The position numbers and the translations under genes are program-made. DNA of 64,000 bases from Calliphora vicina (taxonomy: Eukaryota; Arthropoda; Insecta; Diptera; Calliphoridae). The notes under the pieces are model-generated. The model was not told where the DNA came from, did no database searches, and saw nothing but the letters and a program-made list of their open reading frames with translations. The stretch covers positions 74,115,747 through 74,179,746 of the forward strand of contig NC_088784.1 in assembly GCF_958450345.1 (NCBI RefSeq). The letters are read 5' to 3'. Shown here piece after piece: positions 46,887 to 57,944 of this stretch. The stretch's first letter is position 1. Each line of letters starts with the position of its first letter.

Positions 46887-47371
46887 AATGGCTGATTACA
46901 TTAGGTTAGGTTAGAATAGGTTATACTAGGCAGCCAGCCTAGTGAGTTGGTAATAACCAGCTCACTAGGGTTCATGAATTGTTCCCTATGTGAAAATCTT
47001 AAGGATCATGTTCATGTCCTCAAGAGGTCCTTTACATGTCGGAAAGGGGTTCGATGCAGAACCAACCTGATGCCCAAATAAAGGATAGGAATGGAATTCT
47101 GTGACGGGGTTATTGAGGTTATAAATTGGTTTATTTGTATTAAAGCGTTTTTAGAACCAATTCTAAAAGAATTCATCTAATAAATATAATCGGACAATGT
47201 ACAAAAATTAAATCATCAAAAATGGTGACTGATATCAAAGCTTCTATAATAATGATCGCAGCTCTAACTTGTTAAAAACTTGTTGACTTACCCACGTTTA
47301 TTTCCTATTATTTTTATTATTTTATATACAGATTTTGTAATACATCTATTTTGATAAGTAATATTTGAAGT
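46887..47371. repeat. Tandem duplication, unit 1
   Basis: About 485 bp, from ATGGCTGATTACATTAGG to TTTGATAAGTAATATTTGAA. The second unit starts at 47372 (AATGGCTGATTAC), is split by a hAT element, and resumes at 48881. Units share GGTCCTTTACATGTCGGAAA-like and CTAACTTGTTAAAAACTT blocks. No coding content. Confidence 0.9.
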
Positions 47372-47703
47372 AATGGCTGATTACCAGGCAAACCGGAAAT
47401 ATGCTCTAAAAAAAGCGTTTTAAGCGCTTTAAATATGCAGTAAAAACTTTAAAATATGCTCTTAAAATTTAAAAAAATATGCTCTTAAAAAACCAACTTT
47501 TACATAATTTTTAACCAAAAATATACTTTTATTTAAAAAAAATCAATACAATTTATTTCTAAAAAGGTAAAGTAACATAAAAAAACAAAAATAACAAGAA
47601 CTAAAACAAGTATAACAAAAAATAAATAAAACATAAAAACAATAGGAATTTAACTTATGAAAAGGCTTCGAGAGGTATTTTTTGATGATATTTTATATAA
47701 ATA

Positions 47704-47905
47704 CTAGTTGATCGCCCCGGCTTCGCCTGGTAGCATTTGCTAATGTTAGATAATAAAATATCTAAAATGCATACTTTAGGGAGCTTTTTATTACAGTAGA
47801 CTAGACTCACAAAAAAAATAATTTCCGAGTTTTACCCGGAATTTTTTAATTTTTTTTCTCTACAATCATTACATACATGGACCATTTAATTTTTATATAT
47901 ATAGA
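47704..47905 (-). mobile_element. Non-autonomous Helitron, 202 bp
   Basis: The reverse-oriented sibling of 31887-32197: on the minus strand it begins TCTATATATATAAAAATTAA and ends GGCGATCAACTAG after the GGCGAAGCCGGGG stretch. The intact hAT copy at 27390 gives the empty site (AAATATAAAGTC). The insertion is between A and T, with one flanking base changed since. Confidence 0.88.
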
Positions 47906-47997
47906 CAAAGTCACTTCTTCAATTAAGGTTAATATTGCAATAAATTACAAAATGTTGACTTAAATTTTCAAATAAAAATCGTTGTCTATTGGATCTG

Positions 47998-48227
47998 GGG
48001 GTTACTCTCTATTGCGATGCGAAAGAAAAATGGTACAATTGGTACCCTTTATTGCGCTTTCGCATCGCACAAAAAATTAGTTTATTCATTTTGTCATTCT
48101 TCGCTATTGTTTATTTTGTGGTGCCAGTATTGTTTCTTTTTGCAAAAGCGTTTGCGTAAACGATACAGAGTACAAAATTGTATTCTTAACGCATTTACCT
48201 TTCGCATCGAAATAGAGAGTAACCCCC
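47998..48227. mobile_element. 230-bp MITE with 28-bp TIRs
   Basis: GGGGTTACTCTCTATTGCGA...CGAAAG on the left and its inverted copy on the right match at 27 of 28 positions. The intact hAT copy reads GGATCTGAAAAC, so the insertion duplicated CTG (47995-47997, 48228-48230). A 3-bp duplication with G-rich ends suggests a Harbinger- or CACTA-like origin, unresolved. Confidence 0.82.
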
Positions 48228-48379
48228 CTGAAAACATTTTTATACATAGAAAATGTTCTTTCGACATTAATTGATGTTATAGGAGCAAATTTAAAAGATT
48301 TCTTTAACACTTAGAACGGTTAGGTTTGAATTAGAACTAAAATTTGATATTTAGATAGCGCTATTATTAAAATAGTGCT

Positions 48380-48527
48380 ATTTAATGGCGCAATTTAATG
48401 GCGCAAGTCTCTTGCCCAACAACAAAACAGCATGTAAAATTTTCTTCTCCTTAACCCCACATTACCTCTGGCATCTACAAACACAAGAAACTTGAGCAAC
48501 TAAATTGCCTAGTGTGAAAGGGGTCTT
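48380..48527. mobile_element. Third insertion in hAT copy, ~148 bp
   Basis: Absent from the 27124-27988 copy, where AATAGTGCTTATTTTATATT is continuous. Its right end carries CCTAGTGTGAAAGGGGTC, identical to the arm of the hairpin at 645-697. The left end is not an obvious inverted partner, so the type is unclear. Confidence 0.6.
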
Positions 48528-48880
48528 GTTTTATATTAAAAAAAAGCCATATATTTTTCAATTTTGAATTTTAAACAAAGGAAGTAAAAACCTGTAACAC
48601 AACAGCGAAAAATAAGACAAAATTTGTTTTTGATAAAGTCAAAATATGCTATTAAACAATAAAATATGCTCTAAAACGCAAAAATATGACATAAATATGC
48701 TCCTAAAACAAATATATTCAAAAATATGCATTTAAGGATAAAATATGCAAAAATATGCACTAACAAATCGATGACAAAATTCTTAAATAGTTCTGAAACG
48801 TGTAAATATCTTATCCATGTGCTCATTAGACTCACCAGAAAAAACATGCATTTGCATATTTTGGTTTCCCTGCTGATTAC

Positions 48881-49329
48881 ATTAGGCTAGGTTATAAAGG
48901 CAGCCAGTATTACCAGCTTACTAGGGTCCATGAATTGTTCCCTTTATGATACCCTTAAGGATCATGTTCAGGTCCTCAAGAGGTCCTTCACATGTCGGAA
49001 AGGGGTTCGATGCAGAACCAACCTGATGCAAAAATAAAGGAAAGGATAATTCGATAGGAATGGAACTCTGTGACAAGGTGGGGGGGGGTATTGAGGTTAT
49101 AAATTTCTTTATTTGTATTAAAACATTTTTAGACAATGTATAAAAATTAAACCATTGGTGGATCATCAAAAATGGTGACTGATATCAATGCTCCTATAAT
49201 AAAGATCGCAGCTCTAACTTGTTAAAAACTTATTGACTTACCCACGTTAATTTCCTATTATTTTTATTATTTTATATACAGATTTTGTAATACATTTTTA
49301 GACCATCTATTTTGATAAGTAATATTTGA
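48881..49329. repeat. Tandem duplication, unit 2 (after hAT)
   Basis: The remaining 449 bp of the second unit, ending TTTGATAAGTAATATTTGAA like unit 1. It has its own small indels (for example a G run at 49080-49088). Confidence 0.88.
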
Positions 49330-50000
49330 ACTTAAAAAAAAAAATTGTTGAAATTCGGAACATTAATTTGTTATTCAAGATCTTTCAATCGCATCATATT
49401 GCAATGTTTTTATTATACAACAATTACATCCATAAATACATACATATAGGGTATGTATGTAGCTTAATATTTAAGGATTTCCTTAAAGCCTTAATTAACA
49501 GTCTTCAAATGTAAATATTAAGTTGTATTATTTTCAGGATCCCTTTACAGTAAGCAGTATTTTTTTTGGAATTTTTCCCAAACATAAAACTAATGTAAAC
49601 AAACAACCTTAAAATATATCATTAAACATTAGGAGAATTAAAATTAAAAGAAGTAAAAAGGAAATTTAATTGAAATGTTTTTGAAGAAAATAAGTGTTTA
49701 AACAGGTATGTGATCGAACGATTTCAAAATGATCGATTGGAAAAGGATTGGAAAATTTTGATCGATTTCAAGAATAATTTTTGAACCAATGGCTTATTAT
49801 TTTCTAGCAAAATATAGTAGACCAGGTAATTAATAGCAAATAATTTAAAAGAATTTAGGAAAAAAATTATAAGAAATAATTAAGTACCAGAATTGAAATT
49901 GATTTCCATCACATACCTGATTATAATGTTAAAATTACAAGATGGAGACACAATTTTTAATAAATAATTGGACAACACATTGCCAAATTTTTTTGTATTC
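49330..50000. other. Gene-free AT-rich DNA
   Basis: No coding exon or element end recognised. Confidence 0.45.
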
Positions 50001-50008
50001 AATTTATT

Positions 50009-50268
50009 CACCCCTATCGCGAATCAATATTTCACATGAAATATTTTCCCTTTTCCTTTTTTCGTTCATCAACTTTGTTCACGTGAAAAAATTCGCCTTG
50101 TTGTGAAATTTTTAGATGGAATTTTGTAAACAATAAACAGCTGCTACGAACAAAATCAACTATTGTGAATGTAAAGTTCATCGTGATATTCCCGATAGCA
50201 ATTTTCCCTTCGAGGGAAATGGATATTTCATGGGAACAAAATTTCACATATTATTGCCGATAGGGGTG
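50009..50268. mobile_element. MITE-B, 260 bp, both ends present
   Basis: CACCCCTATCGCGAATCAAT at the left, ATTATTGCCGATAGGGGTG at the right: an 11-bp terminal inverted repeat (CACCCCTATCG) flanked by ATT on both sides. Internal short palindromes (TTTCACATGAAA, TTCCCTTCGAGGGAAA). This is the reference copy for fragments at 20794, 39635 and 44344-44802. Confidence 0.85.
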
Positions 50269-50381
50269 ATTATTTCTCATATTGTTAAAGGTATTCGACG
50301 AATTCGTAATTCGTTTTCAACGATCATAACACAAATTTAACAAAACGAATCGTTTTCAACTACGACACTCAAATAATCAGG

Positions 50382-50694
50382 CCTGTCACAGAATTCCATT
50401 CCGATCGAAAGTGGAATTAATTCCGTTTTTTGCTTCTTCAGAAAAAAATAAAACGAAAATTTCTTTTCTAATAAAACCGCTTTCAGTTTTCAAAGTGGAA
50501 TGGATATTTCTTTGTAATTACTTATTTTTCTAAAATTTTTAATCAGTTTTTGCAGTCAAATTAAATTCAGAAATAGAGAATTATTAAATATTTTTGGAAT
50601 TAATAAATTACAAGGAATCTGAAGAACCTAAAACGAAGTCGATCGGAATTGTAACTACGGAATTGAAACCGAACAAAATGTGAGACAGGCCTGA
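50382..50694. mobile_element. MITE with CAGGCCTGTC ends
   Basis: Left CAGGCCTGTCACAGAATTCC, right GAACAAAATGTGAGACAGGCCTG region; the inverted match is about 10 bp at the tip, with CGATCGGAAT / ATTCCGATCG repeated inside. Non-coding, about 313 bp. The target duplication is not convincing. Confidence 0.6.
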
Positions 50695-50810
50695 ATGATT
50701 ATAAAATTAAAAAATAATACAAATCTAAAATTTGCTTTAAGTGAAATTAAAATACACGAACGCATATGTTCTGTAAATCAACTAATTACAATAAAATAAT
50801 TGACAAATTT

Positions 50811-50941
50811 ATGTGCTGTTTTTCTATAGCGAACGAGTGGTTTGAGTGGAAATTTAACATGTGTTTTGTTATTGTAACAAAAACAAAATACATGTAAAAC
50901 GTCCACTCCAAGCACTCGTTCGCTATTGAAAAACAGCACAT
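50811..50941. repeat. 131-nt imperfect palindrome
   Basis: TGTGCTGTTTTTCTATAGCG... pairs with ...CGCTATTGAAAAACAGCACA along nearly the whole length, with the centre near 50876. A foldback MITE; the minus-strand ORF over it is a by-product. Confidence 0.85.
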
Positions 50942-51189
50942 TATATTTTACAAATCGCACGATATTGTACGTTGAAACAAGTTTTTTTTTACTCGAATGT
51001 AAAACGAGTAAATCATATGAATTTGATTTACTAAAAACCGAAACATGTAAATTCGTTTAAAAATGAAAACGTTGATCGGATTCAGTTTGCCGGAAAGTGA
51101 AGATTAAAACATTTTCGAATTAGCCCAAATAAATGGTTCGGTTTCGGCCTTCAAAAATCTGTTTCGATTGGACTATAATGATTTTTTCA

Positions 51190-51720
51190 TGTGGATTCGG
51201 TTTACAAAACACAAAAATATGTGAATTCGTTTAATCTAGAACAGTTACACAAAATATGTTCTACTGTTTCTAGTTCCCCAATATCCTCGTACATGCTACA
51301 GAAGTCTTCTGCACCCATGACCCATTTACAAATGAAGGCTCCAAATAAACAGTGGTCGGTTATCACTTCTACTAAATACCTGAGACTTTACCTATCCAAA
51401 CCAATTGGTATTCTGGTTGCCTTTGCATCCAACTCTGGCCAAATAGCTCTGGGCACTCTGCAATCCGTTCTACTACCACAAGATTGGTTCGTAGAGTCTC
51501 GGGAATATTTCGAATATGAACATGTAGTAGTGGCATATAGGGGGTTTAACCTCCCATTCCATTCTAATATAGTCCAGATCCGAACCCCGATAGACCAGTC
51601 GATAGTGTGCTAGTCTATTAATCTGAGGGAGACTCTGGATGTATCTGAAGACAAGCAAAACGCTTCGCAGTTTGTGTTTGTTTAAAAAAATTAAAAAACT
51701 TCATCTGCTATCTCATTTCT
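51190..51720 (-). pseudogene. RNase H-type LINE C-terminal fragment
   Basis: The minus strand from about 51370 down to 51241 is open in one frame: ITDHCLFGAFICKWVMGAED, then FCSMYEDIGELETVEHILCN and a final Cys. TxHC..G and FC...ETVEHxLCxC are typical of the RNase H-to-C-terminus region of R1/LOA/I-type elements. The remainder (51380-51720) parallels 5710-6060. Frames are broken. Confidence 0.7.
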
Positions 51721-51928
51721 CTGTATGTTACAATGCTCGAGTGTACGAAATAGACAAATTCAAATTTAGGAAATCGCACGGTTTTTTTTACATTAAAACA
51801 GGGATCGAATTAGCTATCGTATCGAAAAATTATTTCGATATCGAAATTATAATAAAATGTACTGAATTTCTTGTTTGATATCGAATGTCACAATCTTCAG
51901 GCGTTCAATTCCATCTTGTATCTTATGT

Positions 51929-52091
51929 GTCGATTATGGATGGCAACCGAACTTCAATTGCGTTGCCTGAGAGCAACCACAAATTTCTAGTTGCCATTTG
52001 GCAACAGAAAATGGTACTGCCAGTTGCCATCTGCAATACCATTTAGGCAACTGACAACGCAACTGGAGTTCGGTTGCCATCCATAATCGAC
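51929..52091. mobile_element. 163-bp foldback MITE (GTCGATTATGGATGGCAACC)
   Basis: GTCGATTATGGATGGCAACC is repeated exactly inverted at 52072-52091, and the similarity continues inward (GAACT-CA-TTGCGTTG / CAACGCAACTGGAGTTC). Internal GTTGCCAT / ATGGCAAC repeats. Non-coding. Confidence 0.85.
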
Positions 52092-52579
52092 CCATTAATT
52101 TTTTTTAACTTAAGATGGTTTTTTGAAAGAACAGTTTTTGTGTGCATGGTTTTGACATTATTCAATAACTTGGATTGAACGAATTACGCAATAATCCCCC
52201 AGATTCCAAGTGGCAGCTCATCAATAAAATATCAAGTCTTGTGAAAGGTAGTGGACAATGATGCGAGCTGGAGAGTATACGTAGCGCTCGCCCTTTCCCC
52301 AAATAGAGGCCACTAATAAAATTTCTCACATAAACTTCATTAAATCGTTTATTGAATTTTCATCGAAAACATTTCAATTTATATTCCTTTAATCCATAAA
52401 GATTGTGTATGTAATATTAAATCTAGTAATGAATAAACATAATTTATATATAATTTTCTATACTATTTATCAAAATAAACAAATAAAAAATACATATTTA
52501 TCATTATTGTTGCTTAAATTAAAAAAGAAAACGTACATAAAAACGAAAGATCGTTTGTTTTTTATTTCGAGCGAAAAAC

Positions 52580-52585
52580 TTTATT
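52580..52585 (-). promoter_or_regulatory. Poly(A) signal of CISD3-type gene
   Basis: AATAAA on the minus strand, 60 nt after the stop codon; no nearer alternative. Confidence 0.55.
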
Positions 52586-52644
52586 CATAACAAAGGAAAC
52601 AATTATGTGAATTTAATATACAAAACTGCAGGTAATAAATTCAA

Positions 52645-54434
52645 TTATCTGACAGCAGATTGAATATGGGGCTGTTTGTGGGTGCCATCACAGAAGGGGC
52701 GATGTTTTGTGTGTTTACAGTTGCACAGCCAGTAATCTCCAGTTTTTTCCACTTTGAAACGGATGGGCCTAGAAGGATTAAAGAACATTTTAATTGAGAG
52801 GAGAGTAATTATAAACAGTACCGATTTATTACGAATTAATTCATAGGCTTTATTTTTTTTATAGAATTAATTCAAAACTGAATCATGAATTTTTTCTTTA
52901 ATTAACATCCATTACCATTCAAATTAATCGGGGTGGTCAAAGAATCCAATAACTTCGGAATCGGTTTTGAAAATGGAAAAAAGTTACATTTGACTTAAGA
53001 AATCCAATGTAATTTTTTGTTTAATCGATAAAGAATTTAATTCTAGATCGAATATAAAACCTATAACTTCCCAGTAAAAAATAATGGAAGTGCATCTTTA
53101 CATATGACATTTTAATCACATCTAAAGTTGCAAATGAATCTTTTCTACCTCTGAAGATGTGATTTTAAATATGGGTATTTGACACTGAATTATAAATATT
53201 TCGTTGATGTAATTGTTTCCTACATTTTTTGAATTTTATAAAATTTATTAAAACCTGTAAAAATTGGTATAGGTACAAACAATTTTTACATTTTTTAATC
53301 ATTAAAATTAATCAACCATTGCTTCATATATTTATGTTTTGTAATGTACATATTTTATTTACTTTTTATAAATTTAAAAAAAGAATATAGGTATCCACTA
53401 CCTACATTAAAATAACACCTTAAAATCGAAATTTAATCGCATCGAAAGCATCGAATTTATTAAGTAAAAAGTTGTCAAAAATGAACAACATCCCTCCAAT
53501 GACAAGCTAATGTAAAATTCATAGCTTTTTCACCAAAATTGGAAGTACATCAAGCATGCTATTTGTTGTGAAAATTCTGCATTTTCTTCCTCACTTTTTT
53601 TGCTGGGTTACGAATTCATGAGACCAATGTACTTTTTCTGTCGTTTTCAAAACCGATTCCGACAATGATTAGATTCTATGACAACCCCGTATCTATTACA
53701 AAATATCTTTAGATTTGTTTTTTACAATTTGGAATAGATTTGAATTAACAAAAGTTGAATCTTCCATGAACGAAATATTTTGGATGAAATTATTTTGGAA
53801 AGTTTTTTAATGAATGATCTGAGGATATGTACTACTTAATAATAATTAAGATTTTAGTGAATGAAGTTCAAATTTAATTAATTTAAAGCTGTAATATAGA
53901 GTTAATTTTTGTTAAATACACTTATCAATATTTACCTCAATTTAATTTTCAAAAATTCATTTTTATGTGTACCATCACAAATGGGCTGGCTTTTCGACTT
54001 GCCACACAAACACCAACTGTATACTTTGTCTGCAACAATATGGGAAAACAAACAACAAATTAGTAACAAAAACCACAAACAAATCATGCGTTAAAGGTTA
54101 TGTAAAGCACTTTTATATATTTTACTCTGATGACTCCATAGAGAACCCTTCACTTTTTTTTACACTGCTACAACTTACTTTGATCTAAATGAAGTTTAAA
54201 TGGTTTCTTATCGAAAACAGCACCATTTTCAGCTTGCAATTGTGCGGTTTGATTGCCTTCCAACACATTTTTGGGTATGGTTTTGGTTTCACCGGCTCCT
54301 TTTTTGGGGGTGCAATAGAAACGTTGCTGCAAAAAAATGTTTTCCATTAATTACTTGTTATATGAATATATTATTAAGTTCAAACTTACAATAAGTCCCA
54401 GGGAGGGACGAGTATTTCTTAGTAAGGGCTGCAT
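52645..54434 (-). CDS. CISD3: CDGSH iron-sulfur protein, CISD3 type
   Basis: Four minus-strand exons, 54390-54434, 54179-54326, 53936-54029 and 52645-52768, all GT-AG, give 136 residues. Two CDGSH zinc-finger-like motifs are present: WCLCGKSKSQPICDGTH (about 70-86) and WLCNCKHTKHRPFCDGTH (about 109-126). Each has the CxC...C...H ligand set that holds a 2Fe-2S cluster. Tandem CDGSH motifs and a basic presequence (MQPLLRNTRPSLGLIQRFYC) mark the mitochondrial-matrix CISD3 (MiNT/Miner2) class. The single-motif, membrane-anchored CISD1/2 is excluded, as there is no membrane helix. Role in the family: Fe-S and redox or iron handling in mitochondria. The last exon is separated by a 1.17-kb intron. 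All cluster ligands are present. Confidence 0.95.
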
Positions 54435-54957
54435 TTGATATAAATACAAAAAATCAAACTGAAAACTGATTTCTACTTAAAATTCTCCAAGATAATTTTC
54501 TATACAAGAAGAAGAATGAATGACATAAACAGCTGTGGGCTGAACAATGTAGCAATTAAGAAAAAGTTATTAAAACGCTAAAACAAAATAGCGTTTTTCG
54601 GAATTATATATGAAATTTAAACTCGTCCAAGGCGTAATCAATATAAATATGCCTTGAATTCGATGGGTAAATTAAGTATTCTCCATGTTTAGATAGCTGT
54701 ACAATTATTCCAATTTAAAGGAAGCAACACAATAAACAAATTCAGTTTTAATAGTTTTTATTTTACCACATTTCTATAAAATAGCAAAGACACCAACCTT
54801 AAAAACAAACTTGGCTGCATTGTTTAGAGTTCCCAAGGTAGAGTTTATTTACTAACAAAAATGGTCATTATTATTGAATTATTTGGAAACTAGATGACCA
54901 GAGAGACGTTGTCCTGTCCAAATTAAAAAAAATGCTTGTGTTCGATTTGTGAAAATC

Positions 54958-55345
54958 GATTTTTGGCCAGAAATATGAGTGATCACAGATCGAGCTCCTT
55001 TTCCTGATTAAACGCTTATTGGCCAAGTTATTAACGAATTTAGATATTTTGAGTTTTTATATAAAAATTTGATTTTTGGTCAGAAATATGAGTGATCACA
55101 GATCGAGCTCCTTTTCTTGATTAAACGCTTATTGGCCAAGTTATTAACGAATTTAGATATTTTAGTTTTTATATAAAAAATTGATTTTTGGTCAGAAATA
55201 TGAGTGTTCACAGATCGAGCTCCTTTTCTTGATTAAACATTTATAAGTTATTAGCGAATTTAGAAATTTTGAGTTTTTATATAAAAAATCGATTTTTGGT
55301 CAGAAATATGAGTGATCGAGGTCCTTTTCTTGATTAAAGAAGTAT
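54958..55345. repeat. Tandem repeat, unit ~112 bp, 3.5 copies
   Basis: Units start at 54958, 55071, 55183 and 55291 with GATTTTTGG(T/C)CAGAAATATG, then ATCGAGCTCCTTTTC and TTATTAACGAATTTAGA. The copies are similar enough to suggest recent expansion. Located upstream of the CISD3-type gene start. Confidence 0.9.
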
Positions 55346-55680
55346 CTTATTTGAAAAACCAAAAAATGTTCATATTTAAATATGAAAACGTGTACGAATG
55401 AAACGTTCGTCACGCAGGATTTGCCCATATGTAAAAGTTTTTGCTAAATTTTGTCGAATTATTTTTGAAATTTGCGACCTGTAGTTTGATTACAAGATTT
55501 ACATGGACGGACCGAAGGACGGACCTTGCCTTTTTCGACTACTATCTATTTGTTTCGATCGATGCACAAGGATCTCTCTGGAATACGCTTCATTTTAGAA
55601 CAGAGTATCCGAAATTGGCTTGATTCGCTCTTGGCCTCAAAAGATGAGCAGTTCTTTTGGCTCGGAATCCATATGTTATA

Positions 55681-57940
55681 CTTTCGATAAATTTATATTT
55701 TACAAATGTTTGTCATTCCGTTTGTAATTTTCACAATATAATTTTCCGACCCTATAAAGTATATATATTCTGGATCCTTATAGATAGCGAAGTCGATTAA
55801 GCAATGTCCGTCTGTCTGTTAAAATCAATTTTCTGAAGACCCCAGAGCCGGGATCCAAATCTATAATAATTTTGTCAGACATGATTTCGAGAAGTTTCCT
55901 ATTTAAAATCAGCAAAATAGGTCCACAAATGGTTGAGATATGAGGAAAAACCCAGGACAACCTCGATTTTTGACCTATATCTGGATTACTAAGTCATTAA
56001 TATAGACAATATGGATATCTAATGATAGATATTTCAAAGTGAGTTGGACCTACAATGGGTCAAAATCGGAAAAAATATTTTTTAACCCGATTTTTTTTTC
56101 TACAAAAAAAAAAAAAAAAATTTTAAAATTAAAAAAAATAAAAAAAAATTTTTAAATTAAGTTCATTGTTATAGAAAATTCAAAAAAGTACCATTAGAAT
56201 AATGAAAAAGTACCAAAAAGTCTACCCCTAAAATTCACACTCACTTAGGACCATATATGTTAATTTCATGTTTCTAAGTCCATTGTCATATAAAATTCAA
56301 AAAGTACCATTAGATGAATAAAAAAAGTACCTATAGTTCAGTTCTCACATTTTGGTACCTAAATATTGTACCCTATGCCTAACACAAACTTCACTCATAT
56401 ACAAATCAGTTTACTTTAATGTCGATAAGTGAAATAATTTAAAATATTAAAAAAGTACCATTAGAAGAAAAGTACCAATTTCCCTTTTCTTCCTCGAACA
56501 CCCCTCAAGTTCGAACTTTAAAAATATTCCATTTAGCTAAAATTGTTTATGCTACAGACATGTCTCAAAATATTAAAATCTGTGTTAATGTGCCCAAGAA
56601 AAAATATGTTTTAAAAAAAGTACCAAACTGTTTACCCGGATTTGGCCCAATATACACCTTGGCACTCGAGTTCCAAATAACACCCTGTTAGTTAATTTTT
56701 GTATGAATCCAGGAACCAATGTTAAAAAAAATTATCAAAATTGGCTTAATAATTTCAAATAAAATGTATTTTCCTGATTTTATCCCCTTTTTGGTACCTT
56801 TTTCATCCCCATTGCTTTGGTAAAATTTTATTCAAATAAATTTCTGTATCGTGGTGGGAGATCATAATAAAATATTCGTATGTACCTATATGTCAGATTA
56901 TAGAAAAACATATTTTATGAAAAAGTACCAATAATAAACACAATTTTTATCCCTTAAGGGTTCGAATTTCCAAAAAGTACCAAACTTATATTTTTTATTT
57001 TTTGATAATTAAAGAATACGATTTAAAATTTGTTTCTATGTTTATTGGTTTAAAATATACATAGGGTGCCAAAAAAGTACCAAAATACAGTTTTTACCCG
57101 TTTTCTCCCCTAAAAGGTTCGAATTTCGAAAAAGTACGAAACACCTGTCAGCTTATTTTCTAAATGGAGTAACATTCGGTTTAAAGTTTTTTTGTATCTT
57201 TATTAGTTTTGAAGATATAAGGTTACCGAATTTACCCGTTTTTACCCTTTTTTACCCCCTAAATGTTCGAATTCCCAAAAATCCCTTCTTATCGGATCGT
57301 TTTGGGGAGGGAGGAACCCACAGTTAAAATTTGATTCTAGCTTCAGCCGTTTGGGCTGTGTGATGATGAATCAGTCTGTCAGTAACGTTAATCTTTTATA
57401 TATATAGATTAATGGCCAAAAGTCACATAAAGGGTAAAAGGAAACCAAAAATATTTATGAATTTATTTTGGGGAATGAAAAAATATATTTGGCATACAAG
57501 TTCGATACAAAATTTTTAAATTTTTAGAATCTTTATGGGCAGGAGGAGGTGGTCGTTATCTTTTTTGCCAAAAATACGAAAACAGAAGACAACAATATTT
57601 TACTTTTAATAATAACGTGTTAAGAACGTTACAAACCATAATAATTGTTACTATATTAAATTTTGTCCTGATTAATTTTTATTTATTTTAATCGATTTCT
57701 ATCTTGGTGCTATTTTTTTTGACTATTTTTTTGTGGGTTTTCTTTAAAATTTGCATCTAATTTTCAAAATTATTTTTAAGGTTTGAAAGTTCATTGAATT
57801 AAGTATAAATTTATACAAAAACAACAAAAATTTATTTAACAGTTTTTATGTAATATTATTATAAAACAATATGAATGTATAATATGGTAAAGGGTATATA
57901 AGATTCGGCACAGCCGAATATAGCTCTCTTCACTTGTTAA
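55681..57940 (+). repeat. Dispersed repeat DR1, split by a 1.7-kb insert
   Basis: The 5' part (55681-56155) runs TTTGTCATTCCGTTTGTAAT to CTACAATGGGTCAAAATCGG. The terminal hairpin (TATAAGATTCGGCACAGCCG) is at 57895-57920. What lies between (see next entry) is foreign to DR1. It has the uninterrupted Helitron target at about 56025. Confidence 0.75.
56165..57410. mobile_element. Unclassified insert with AAAAGTACC repeats
   Basis: A 1.25-kb non-coding block in which AAAAGTACC recurs at least ten times (for example near 56187, 56208, 56298, 56462, 56615, 56929, 56975, 57075, 57131), with TTTACCC motifs. Its right end, read on the minus strand, is TCTATATATATAAAAGATTA, close to the 5' end of the Helitrons at 31887 and 47905. 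It may therefore be a large, end-damaged Helitron in reverse orientation. Confidence 0.5.
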
Positions 57941-57944
57941 GTCA

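Larger units (their letters stand above)
47385..48872. mobile_element. hAT-type MITE with three nested insertions
   Basis: The same family as 27124-27988: starts CAGGCAAACCGGAAATATGC, ends GCATATTTTGGTTTCCCTG, with a perfect 8-bp duplication CTGATTAC (47377-47384 and 48873-48880). It is 1,488 bp instead of 865 because it contains a Helitron (47704-47905), a TIR MITE (47998-48227) and a third segment (about 48380-48527). Confidence 0.93.

Noticed and set aside
50778..50960. 60-codon minus-strand ORF
   Set aside because: Entirely explained by the foldback palindrome at 50811-50941.
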